This document shows positions 48,565 through 56,090 of a DNA stretch of 64,000 bases, in pieces. The notes under the pieces are model-generated. The model was not told where the DNA came from, ran no database searches, and saw only the letters and a program-made list of their open reading frames with translations. The translations under genes and the position numbers were made by a program. Numbering within the stretch: the first letter of the stretch is position 1; every line of letters starts with the position of its first letter. Where the stretch lies: assembly GCF_001998865.1 (NCBI RefSeq), contig NZ_CP019607.1, positions 992,001 through 1,056,000 of the forward strand, written 5' to 3'. Source of the stretch: Tessaracoccus flavescens (GTDB taxonomy: Bacteria; Actinomycetota; Actinomycetes; Propionibacteriales; Propionibacteriaceae).

Positions 48565-51144
48565 GTGCCCTTGTTCCCCGCGCTCACCGATCCCAGCTCG
48601 ATCCCCACCGGGGACATGCCGGGGGACAAGGTGCACATCACCGATTGGCATCTGGCGGCTGCGGCCACGCTGTACCCCGCCCTGCGCGAGCAGCTCGACC
48701 CCGTCCTGGCCGCGGGACGCGCCGTGGTGGCCGTCTACGGCGGCTCGGGCGTGGGCAAATCCGAGCTGGGATCGCTGCTCGGCCACGCGCTCAACACGGA
48801 CGGCATCGGCGCCTACATCCTGTCGGGCGACAACTACCCGCGCCGGATCCCCTCCGTCAACGACGCCGAACGCCTGCGCGTCTTCCGCCATGCGGGCGCC
48901 CGCGGGCTGGTGGACGCCGGGGCCTACGACGCGTCCGTCCGGAACGCCCTCTCCTCCCTCCAGGCTGCGGGGACGGACGCCGACCCGGCGGCCGCAGCCG
49001 AGCACCCTTGGCTCCCGACCTACCTCGGCGCGGGCTCCACGGCGCTCGCCGCGTACCTCGGGACACCGAACGAGATCGACTTCGACGAGGTGAATGCGAT
49101 CATCGCCGCCTTCAAGGGCGGTGCCGACACCCTGACCCTCAAGCGCATGGGGCGCACCGAGGCCGACCAGTGGTATGACCAGGTCGACGTCTCGGGCACC
49201 CGCGTGCTCGTCATCGAGTGGACCCACGGCAACAGCGACTTCGTCGAGGGCGTGGACGTGCCCATCCTGCTCAACAGCACCCCGGCGCAGACGCTGGCGC
49301 ACCGCCGCGCTCGCGCCCGTGACGGGGCGGTCGACAGTCCCTTCACGACGCTCGTCTTGGGATTGGAGCAGGCCAAGCTGGACGCGCAGGCACCCAAGGC
49401 GTCCCTGATCCTGTCGAAAGAGGGCGAACTGCTCACCTACGACGCCTACCTGCAGGCGATGGGGCGCCACCTCCCCCGCGATGGCGTCATGCTGAACGCC
49501 TACCCCGACAGCCTCGACGGCACCCTGGCAGGCCTGGCGGCGTTCGTGCAGCGTCCCGAGGTCGCCGGCGCGTTCAGGTCGCTGTACCTGCTCCCCAGCG
49601 TGTTCAACAGCGACCTCGACCGCGGCTTCAGCGTGATCGACTACGGGCTGAACGACCTTCTGGCGAAGCCCGCCGACCTCGAGGCGCTGGCCGCTGCGGG
49701 GCTCGACCTGAAGTTCGACTTCATCCTCAACCACGCCTCGGTGCTGTCGCCCCAGTTCCAAGACATCCTGGCCCGCGGCGAGAGGTCGCCCTACAACGAC
49801 TTCTTCATCGACTGGAACGCCTTCTGGGCCGGTCACGGCGAGATGACGCCGGAGGGCTACATCCAGCCACGCGCGGACCTGATCGAGCACATGTTCTTCC
49901 GCAAGCCGGGCCTGCCGCTGTTGATGGTGCGTCTGCCCGACGGGTCGGAGAAGCCGTTCTGGAACACCTTCTACCAGGAGGTCCGCTACCCCCGCGTGGA
50001 CGCCCAGGACCTGATGGCGGCCGGCCTGCAGTACGCCTCGGCCGACGAGTTGGCCACCCGGGTCAACGCCACCATCGCGGACGGCGGACGCCCCGGGAAT
50101 GCTGACTTCACCGGCTTCGAGGCGTGGCGGGACGCCGTGGTCGACCTGGTGGAGTCGCGGCGCACCTACCTGGGACAGATGGACCTCAACATCAAGTCGC
50201 ACCTGGTGTGGACGTTCTACGCCAACACCCTGGCCAGGCTCGCGGGCTACGGCGCCGAAATCGTCCGGCTGGACGCTTTCGCCTACGCCCCCAAGGAGCC
50301 AGGCGAAAAGAACTTCCTGAACGACCCCGGTACGTGGGATCTGCTCGACCAGGTGAAGGCGTTGGCCGACCGGCACGGGGTGAAGCTGCTGCCCGAGATC
50401 CACGCCCGCTACGAGGAGGGCATCCACGAGACGATTGCGGCCAAGGGGTTCCTCACCTACGACTTCTTCTTGCCCGGGCTGCTGATCCACGCGCTCGAGA
50501 CGCACTCCGCCGAGCGCCTGCTCGCGTGGATCGGCGACATCCAGGCCAAGGGCATCAAGACGGTGTCGATGCTGGGCTGCCACGACGGCATTCCGCTGCT
50601 CGACCTCAAGGGCCTGCTCAGCGACGACGAGATCGAGTCGGTGATCGCCACGGTGCGCGGACGCGGCGGCTACGTGAAGGATCTCCACGGCCAGAAGGCG
50701 ACCTACTATCAGGTCAACGCCACGTACTACAGCGCTCTGGGCTGCGACGACGCATCGATGCTGCTGGCCCGGGCGATCCACCTGTTCATGCCGGGCAAGC
50801 CGCAGGTGTGGTACCTCGACCTCTTCGCCGGCGAGAACAACCTGGCCGCCGTCGAGCGTGCGGGGTCGGGCGGGCACAAGGAGATCAACCGCACCAACCT
50901 GTCGGCCGACGACCTCGAAGCCGGCCTCGCGAGGCCCGTTGTGCAGCGCCAGATCGACCTGCTGCGGTTCCGCAACACCCACCCGGCGTTCGGGTGGGAT
51001 GCCGAGCTGACGGCGTCCGGAGAAGGCTCGATGTTGATGTTGGAGTGGTCGCGCGAGGGCCACACCGCACGGTTGGAGGCCGACCTCGCGACCCGGGCGT
51101 TCCGCATCACCGCGGACGGCACGGACCTCGACAGCCAAGGCTGA
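48565..51144 (+). CDS. GH13 (sucrose phosphorylase-like, GH13_18 type) enzyme with N-terminal P-loop kinase-like domain
   Basis: An 859-aa two-domain protein starting at GTG 48565 (GAAGGAG upstream). Residues ~1-300 form a uridine kinase-like NTPase: P-loop 'VYGGSGVGKSELG' (59-67), 'ILSGDNYPRR' and 'GTRVLVIEWTHGN'. Residues ~305-859 form a GH13 barrel with nucleophile Asp570 ('VRLDAFAYAPKEPGEKNF'), acid/base Glu611 ('LLPEIHARYEEG') and Asp674 ('GCHDGIPLLD'). The spacing resembles sucrose phosphorylases (GH13_18), which release glucose 1-phosphate from sucrose or glucosylglycerate-like substrates. The coupling to a kinase-like domain suggests phosphorylated sugar handling; the true substrate is unknown. 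Confidence 0.8.
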   Translation: MPLFPALTDPSSIPTGDMPGDKVHITDWHLAAAATLYPALREQLDPVLAAGRAVVAVYGGSGVGKSELGSLLGHALNTDGIGAYILSGDNYPRRIPSVNDAERLRVFRHAGARGLVDAGAYDASVRNALSSLQAAGTDADPAAAAEHPWLPTYLGAGSTALAAYLGTPNEIDFDEVNAIIAAFKGGADTLTLKRMGRTEADQWYDQVDVSGTRVLVIEWTHGNSDFVEGVDVPILLNSTPAQTLAHRRARARDGAVDSPFTTLVLGLEQAKLDAQAPKASLILSKEGELLTYDAYLQAMGRHLPRDGVMLNAYPDSLDGTLAGLAAFVQRPEVAGAFRSLYLLPSVFNSDLDRGFSVIDYGLNDLLAKPADLEALAAAGLDLKFDFILNHASVLSPQFQDILARGERSPYNDFFIDWNAFWAGHGEMTPEGYIQPRADLIEHMFFRKPGLPLLMVRLPDGSEKPFWNTFYQEVRYPRVDAQDLMAAGLQYASADELATRVNATIADGGRPGNADFTGFEAWRDAVVDLVESRRTYLGQMDLNIKSHLVWTFYANTLARLAGYGAEIVRLDAFAYAPKEPGEKNFLNDPGTWDLLDQVKALADRHGVKLLPEIHARYEEGIHETIAAKGFLTYDFFLPGLLIHALETHSAERLLAWIGDIQAKGIKTVSMLGCHDGIPLLDLKGLLSDDEIESVIATVRGRGGYVKDLHGQKATYYQVNATYYSALGCDDASMLLARAIHLFMPGKPQVWYLDLFAGENNLAAVERAGSGGHKEINRTNLSADDLEAGLARPVVQRQIDLLRFRNTHPAFGWDAELTASGEGSMLMLEWSREGHTARLEADLATRAFRITADGTDLDSQG

Positions 51145-51179
51145 CCCTGCGTTCGGCGCCCCCGGCCGGCGGGCAGGGT
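51144..51179. terminator. Weak hairpin between convergent GH13 and uspA-like genes
   Basis: ACCCTGC / GCAGGGT arms (7 bp) surround a GC-rich loop containing CCGGCCGG. Located between the two stop codons; no T-tract. Confidence 0.4.
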
Positions 51180-51194
51180 GCGCCGTCGCAGCGC

Positions 51195-51701
51195 TCAGAC
51201 GTCCTCGGGCACCTCGATCTCGGTCACGTCACCCCACGCCGCCGGGGGACGCACCACCAGGACCTCGCACGGGGCTTCACGCACGACGGCGGACGCGACC
51301 GTCCCGAGCAGGCGTCCGGCGAGACTGGTGTCTCGGATCGCCCCGATCACGATGAGGTCCGCCTCGTGCTGCTGCGCGGCTCTCAGGAGGGCGGAGGCAG
51401 CCTCGCCCTCCACCAGCAGCGACGCCTTGACCTGCGCGCCCAGGCCGGAGGCCGTGGATGTCGCGGTCGCCAACGCGTTGCTGGCCGCTTCGCGTCCCAA
51501 CACAACGGAGGTCCGGGTATCACCGAGGGTGTTCGTCGCCTTCGCACCCTCGCGCATCGTCATGCCCGAATAGGCGCAGACGATGACGAGGTCGGCCTCC
51601 TCGGCAGCGGCCAAGAACGAGGCCCTCGCGACGGTCGGGTCTGACAAGGCAGAGCCGTCGGTGCCGACGACGATGCATCCGTACGGAGTCATGCGTGCCA
51701 T
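51195..51701 (-). CDS. Universal stress protein (UspA family)
   Basis: A 168-aa Usp-domain protein: 'GCIVVGTDGSALSDPTVARASF' at the N-terminus and an ATP-binding region 'IVIGAIRDTSLAGRLLGTVASAVV', an approximation of the G-x2-G-x9-G-[ST] motif. The first Gly pair is altered, so nucleotide binding is uncertain. It follows the MFS gene by one base and is the last gene of a three-gene minus-strand operon (SRPBCC, MFS, Usp). The specific role is not evident. Confidence 0.85.
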   Translation of the reverse strand: MARMTPYGCIVVGTDGSALSDPTVARASFLAAAEEADLVIVCAYSGMTMREGAKATNTLGDTRTSVVLGREAASNALATATSTASGLGAQVKASLLVEGEAASALLRAAQQHEADLIVIGAIRDTSLAGRLLGTVASAVVREAPCEVLVVRPPAAWGDVTEIEVPEDV

Positions 51702-51702
51702 C

Positions 51703-53100
51703 TCAGGCTCCCTTCGTGGTGACGGTCTCGTCGCCAGAGCCGACCGGCTCGATGTCGCGCACGATCGGGGGCTCCTTGACCCAGAGCATGACCAAGCCGG
51801 CGATGCCCAGCAGGATGCCGGCGGCCATGATCGCGTTGTTGGGGTTGTCCCCCAGCAGGTTCTTGTAGATCGCGCCGAACGTCAGCGTCTGGATGAGCAT
51901 CGGGATGACGATCATCATGTTGACGATGCCCATGTAGACGCCGTAGCGGGTCGAGGGAACCATGCGCACGATCATGATGTAGGGCACGCCCATGATGGAC
52001 GCCCACGCGATGCCCAGGCCCACGATCGCGACGACCTTAAGCGGCAGGGTCGGCATTTGCGGGAACAAGAGCAGACCCACCGTGGCGCACCACAGGGCGA
52101 TGGCGTGCACCCACTTCGCGCCCAGGCGGCGGGCCAGGGCAACCAGCCCGAACGCGACACAGAAGGTCACGATGTTGTAGGCACCGTTGATGACGCCTGT
52201 GTTCGCGACGGCGAGCTGGTAGCCCTCGGAGTGGGCGTCCGTCGTGCCGTAGAGCGACTGGGACACCGACAGCGACACGTATTGCCAATAGATGTTCATG
52301 GCGTACCACTGGAAGAGGTACACCAACGCCAGCTTCCGCATCTCGACCGGCATGTCGACGATGGCGTCCTTGATCTCGGCGATGAAGTGGCCGGGGCCAC
52401 CCTTGCTGGCGCGGAGCTCGGCGAGTTCTTTCTCCGTCGGCTCGAGCTCGGGCGTTGACAGCACCGAAATGAGCACCGTGGCGATCGAGCAGACCGAGCC
52501 GAGGAGGAACGCCGGGTAGACCCACAGCGGGATGCCGACGGACTGACCCAGGCCGAAGACGCCCTGGAAGAACATCAGGCTCAAGTTGGCCAGCGTGATC
52601 CCCAGGCCGGTGAAGAACGACTGGGCAAGGAAGCCCTTGCCGAGTTGGGCCGGGGGGAGCCGGTCGGCGATGAACGCGCGGTAGGGCTCCATCGCGGTGT
52701 TGTTGGAGGCGTCCAGGAGCCACAGCAGGAGAACCGCCATCCAGACCGCCCACACGAACGGGAACAGGGCCAGGCAGATCGCGCAGCCGATGGCACCGAT
52801 GAGGAAGAAGGGGCGTCGGCGCCCGCGGAAGAAGCCCTTCTCCACCCATGTTCGGTCTGAGAGGGCCCCGATGATGGGTTGGATGAGCAGGCCCGTGACC
52901 GGACCGGCCAGGTTGAGCAGCGGCAATTGGTCGTGTGACGCGCCCAGGAACGTGTAGATCGGATTGATGGCCGTCTGCTGCATGCCGAAGCTGTACTGGA
53001 TGCCGAAGAACCCGAGGTTCATCAGGAGGATCTGCGGCATGGTCATGATGGGCTTCGTGCGGACGACCGCCGACGTCGTCGGCGCTCCTGCGGTATTCAT
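51703..53100 (-). CDS. MFS transporter of the sucrose/SLC45 (GPH-like) type
   Basis: A 465-aa protein with about 12 membrane segments. 'MNLGFFGIQYSFGMQQTAINPIYTFLGAS' in TM1, 'GLLIQPIIGALSDRTW' and 'GRRRPFFLIGAIGCAICL' are hallmark motifs of plant-SUC/SLC45-type sugar:H+ symporters (RxGRRRPF, LSDR). Bacterial members carry sucrose, maltose or related alpha-glucosides. ATG 53100 overlaps the SRPBCC stop (ATGA) and has GGAGGACAGGC upstream. With the adjacent GH13 phosphorylase-like enzyme it suggests uptake plus phosphorolysis of an alpha-glucoside. Confidence 0.85.
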   Translation of the reverse strand: MNTAGAPTTSAVVRTKPIMTMPQILLMNLGFFGIQYSFGMQQTAINPIYTFLGASHDQLPLLNLAGPVTGLLIQPIIGALSDRTWVEKGFFRGRRRPFFLIGAIGCAICLALFPFVWAVWMAVLLLWLLDASNNTAMEPYRAFIADRLPPAQLGKGFLAQSFFTGLGITLANLSLMFFQGVFGLGQSVGIPLWVYPAFLLGSVCSIATVLISVLSTPELEPTEKELAELRASKGGPGHFIAEIKDAIVDMPVEMRKLALVYLFQWYAMNIYWQYVSLSVSQSLYGTTDAHSEGYQLAVANTGVINGAYNIVTFCVAFGLVALARRLGAKWVHAIALWCATVGLLLFPQMPTLPLKVVAIVGLGIAWASIMGVPYIMIVRMVPSTRYGVYMGIVNMMIVIPMLIQTLTFGAIYKNLLGDNPNNAIMAAGILLGIAGLVMLWVKEPPIVRDIEPVGSGDETVTTKGA

Positions 53101-53561
53101 GCCTGTCCTCCATCCAGGTAGGTGCCCAAGCGGGCCAATTCCTTCTCCCAGCCGGCGGCGTGATACTGCGCCACGGCCGGGTCGTACGGCCCCTGGACGA
53201 TGCGCACGAGCGTGCTGTCGCCGCCCATGGCGGTGAACTCGACGCGCAGTTCGAGGGACTCGTTCGGGTCGATGCCGGAGTCGCCCGTGATGCGCTGACG
53301 CGCGACGAACACGTCCGGGTCGAAGTACTCGGTGAAGACGGCGTCCGTGGTCACGCGGACGCTCGGGTCGTCGTCGCGCACCTTCACGTGATGGTGCTTG
53401 CCGCCGGTCCGCAGGTCCGACGTGACGCTCTCCCGCTCGACGTGCCACCCAGGGCTGCCCCGCCACTGGGACATCTCCTCGGGTGCGGTCCAGGCGCGAA
53501 ACACGCGGGGCCGCGGGTGGGCGAACTCCTGCTCGACCACGACGATGACATTTGCTGACAT
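53097..53561 (-). CDS. SRPBCC/AHSA1-type ligand-binding domain protein
   Basis: A 154-aa START-like fold protein: 'VEQEFAHPRPRVFRAWTAPEEMSQW' at the N-terminus and the C-terminal helix 'YHAAGWEKELARLGTYLDG' are standard for the AHSA1 family. These proteins bind hydrophobic ligands or act as chaperone co-factors. ATG 53561 has a GGAGGT Shine-Dalgarno; the longer frame upstream is not coding-like. First gene of the SRPBCC-MFS-Usp operon, with promoter expected in 53562-53700. Its role beside a sugar transporter is unclear. Confidence 0.85.
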   Translation of the reverse strand: MSANVIVVVEQEFAHPRPRVFRAWTAPEEMSQWRGSPGWHVERESVTSDLRTGGKHHHVKVRDDDPSVRVTTDAVFTEYFDPDVFVARQRITGDSGIDPNESLELRVEFTAMGGDSTLVRIVQGPYDPAVAQYHAAGWEKELARLGTYLDGGQA

Positions 53562-54032
53562 GCGACCTCCAAGTGGGGGTTGACTCGGCGCTCGGGGGCC
53601 ACCCGAGGCGGTTGCGCAACCCGCGTTGGCTGCCGGCACCATCATGGCACCCCATCCGGAGCCTGTGCAACGGTCAGGAACGACGATTCTCACCAGGGCG
53701 TCGAGAGTCGCTCATCATCGGCAGCGTCCTCGTGGTCGCCTCCCTCGTCCTCATTCGGGATGCCGTCGTGCTGGGCCGCGATCTGCGCCGTGAGCCGCTG
53801 GACTCGCGTTCGAGCCCGCCCCCAGCCGCGGGCTCCTCTCCCCCGGCACCGTGTTCGGCTTGGCTGCCGACGTCGGGACGCGCCCCGCAAACGCTCCTCG
53901 AAAGTGAATCTGCGCCCCCTCCAGCAGGGGCGAATCACGTTTAGAGGTGCATCTGGCTCGCCTCGGCCACGGCGTCCAGCCGCATCTGGTCGTACTGGCC
54001 GTTCACGATCGTCACAACCCGACTTGGCTCAT
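53562..54032. other. Interval between the sugar operon and the IS remnant
   Basis: About 470 bp without a complete gene. A plus-strand stretch at 53706-53790 reads as one hydrophobic helix ('LIIGSVLVVASLVLIRDAVVLG') but has no start, stop or context that makes it credible; it could be a gene fragment. The minus-strand tail 53941-54030 is probably the 3' flank of the transposase remnant. Confidence 0.4.
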
Positions 54033-54986
54033 TTAGTGTCGCCTGCGGGCTTGGTGGATCGCGTCGAGCCAGGCTTGGGCGTCGTCGGGCAGGGGGTCCT
54101 CGGCGGTGACGATGGTGTCGCCGGCTTGGATGTCGATGGTGCGGTGGCGACGCAGCGTCTTGACGAGGGCCTTGATGCTGACGCCGGTGGTGCTCTCGAC
54201 CCATCGGGCGACGGCGAGGGCCGCGAACACGATGGTGAGGTGGGCGTCGATCGAGCCCTTCAGGTGGTGGTAGACCGGCCGGGCCTTCAGGTCCGACTTG
54301 GACATCCGGAAGGACTTCTCGACCTGCCACAGCTGGTGGTAGGCCCCGATCACGTACTCCGGGGTCGGGTTGGCCAGGTTCGTGATGTAGCCCTTCCAGC
54401 CCGCCAGGGTGCGGGCCTTGGCCTCCAGTTCCCGGTTCACCGACTTCTGCGCGCCGGTGAGGGTGATGAACCGGTTCCGCTTCACCGGCGCCTTCCCCGC
54501 GACCGCGCGTTCGGCCTTGCCGACCTGCTCACCGATGCCGCGCAGCGTGCGCCGGGCCCGATCAGCCCGGTACTGGTAGTAGATCGTTTCCTTCACCTGC
54601 TGGCCGGCCGGACCCCGTGCCCACGGCTGGGTCAGGATCAGCCCGTCAGGCGGCTGCTCACCGGGGTGGGTGTCCATCCAGTGGCGCACGACGTAGGGAA
54701 TGTCGGGGATCTTCTGACCCACGATGAACCGCAGCCCCGCCCCGGACAGGGCGCGCAGGTTCCCATCCGACAGCATGCCCGCGTCGGCGACCACGGTCAC
54801 CTCGGGGAGCTGATGGGCGGCCTGGAACGCCTGGATCGACGGGATGATCGTGGTGGTCTCGGCGCGATTGCCCTCGAACGCTTCGACCATCAGCGGGAAC
54901 CCGCGCGCGTCGGTCAACAGGCCGATGGTGATCTGCGGCTCCAGGCGGCGTTCCTTGCTGTTATGCCGACGTCGGCATAACTCCAA
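54033..54986 (-). pseudogene. IS1634-like transposase, N-terminally truncated
   Basis: About 308 residues of an IS4-superfamily (IS1634-type) transposase. 'ITIGLLTDARGFPLMVEAFEGNRAETTTI' begins the catalytic core, 'VVADAGMLSDGNLRAL' holds a catalytic Asp, and 'YHQLWQVEKSFRMSKSDLKARPVYH' is the E-motif (Y-x2-R/E-K). Full-length members have ~480-560 aa; the N-terminal third with the first Asp is missing. The frame stops making sense at about 54962, exactly where a palindrome (54961-54980) begins. The transposase was therefore cut by insertion of the neighbouring recombinase element. Confidence 0.82.
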
Positions 54987-55080
54987 TTATGCCGAGGTCT
55001 CGCTTATGCCGACGTCCGGGTGGGCGGAGCGGTGTTTGTGCTGGTCAGCGGTCCGGGTGGGGGTCGCTGACGCGGCATAA
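54961..55080. repeat. Palindrome array at the end of a tyrosine-recombinase element
   Basis: A perfect 20-bp palindrome TTATGCCGACGTCGGCATAA lies at 54961-54980. Direct partial copies TTATGCCGAGGTC (54987-54999) and TTATGCCGACGTC (55004-55016) follow, and an inverted copy CGCGGCATAA lies at 55071-55080. The array lies between the truncated transposase and the 3' end of the recombinase gene. Such clusters of half-sites at an element end are what the linked recombinase would bind and cut. Confidence 0.75.
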
Positions 55081-55097
55081 CCCTCGCGGTGGGGGCG

Positions 55098-56090
55098 TCA
55101 CAGTTGTTCGAGGAAGGCGATGAGGTCGTCCGCGGGACGGTAACGTCCGGGCTTAGTGCCGGACGCGGGGATTCGGGCGAGGGCCCTCAGCTTGATGGTC
55201 ATGTCCGCGTGCAGGTAGATGTGCGTGGTCGTTGCGCTTGCGTGACCGAGCCACAAGGCGATCACCGACGTGTCGACACCGGCCGCGAGCAGCGTCATCG
55301 CTGCGGTGTGCCGCAGCGTGTGCGGTGTCACATGCTTGGACGCGATCGATGGGCAGACAAGGGCCGCAGTCACCGCGTGTTTGGTGACGAGCCGTTGGAC
55401 TGCATCGGCAGATAGCCGGGTTCCGCGGCGGGTCGGGAAAACCGGTCCGCTGGGCCCGGTTTGTGGCAGCCATTCATGCAGGACGGCCGCAGTCTGCCGG
55501 GTCAAGGGGGTGACGCGCTCCTTCCGGCCCTTGCCCGTGGTGTGCACGGATGCGCCAGGCATGATGGCGGTGACGTCCTGGATGGTGAGCCCGGTCAACT
55601 CGGACAGCCGAAGACCGGTCTGCACGGCGGTAAGGAGCAGAGCGTGGTCACGGCGCCCATACCAAGTCGTGCGATCCGGCGCCGCGAGCAGGGCATCCGT
55701 TTCGGCGGCCGTCAGGAAGGACACCATGGCCCAGTCATGACGTCGTTGCGGGATCGCGAGCACCTGACTGGCAGTGTGAGCACGCTCCGGGACGAGCGGG
55801 AGCGCGAAACGGTAGAAGGAGTGGATCGCGGCCAGGCGGGCGTTACGGGTCGCGGTGCTGTTGTGCCGGTCGCAGTCGAGGTGGGTGAGGAACTCGCCGA
55901 CGGTGACGGCGTCCAGGTCGTCGATCGTGAGCCGTGAGGGGGGCCTCTTCGTCTTCTGCGCGGCGAACAGCAGCAGGAGACGGATCGTGTCCCTGTACGC
56001 GGTGACCGTCTGTGGGCTGGCGCCCAACTGCCGACCCAGGCGCTCGGTGAAGAACCGTTGCAGCAGGAACGTCAGGGTCGGCTCACTCAT
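55098..56090 (-). CDS. Tyrosine recombinase/integrase (RIT-type element, last gene)
   Basis: A 330-aa tyrosine recombinase. The N-terminal SAM-like core-binding domain ('LQRFFTERLGRQLGASPQTVTAYRDTIRLLL') precedes the catalytic domain with all active residues: Arg in 'TGLRLSELTGL', Lys in 'GKGRKERVTPL', H-x-x-R in 'HTLRHTAAM', His in 'LGHAS' and Tyr in 'HIYLHAD'. ATG 56090 overlaps the upstream recombinase-fusion stop by ATGA. Tandem, overlapping recombinase genes are the hallmark of recombinase-in-trio (RIT) elements; two of three are recognisable here, this one complete. Confidence 0.88.
   Translation of the reverse strand: MSEPTLTFLLQRFFTERLGRQLGASPQTVTAYRDTIRLLLLFAAQKTKRPPSRLTIDDLDAVTVGEFLTHLDCDRHNSTATRNARLAAIHSFYRFALPLVPERAHTASQVLAIPQRRHDWAMVSFLTAAETDALLAAPDRTTWYGRRDHALLLTAVQTGLRLSELTGLTIQDVTAIMPGASVHTTGKGRKERVTPLTRQTAAVLHEWLPQTGPSGPVFPTRRGTRLSADAVQRLVTKHAVTAALVCPSIASKHVTPHTLRHTAAMTLLAAGVDTSVIALWLGHASATTTHIYLHADMTIKLRALARIPASGTKPGRYRPADDLIAFLEQL

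Noticed and set aside
48541..51138. 865-aa minus-strand open frame opposite the GH13 gene
   Set aside because: Shadow frame created by GC-rich codon usage of the real gene, whose catalytic motifs are clear on the plus strand.
53552..53944. Plus-strand ORF with one hydrophobic helix
   Set aside because: No start or context, and the rest is low-complexity; at most a fragment.
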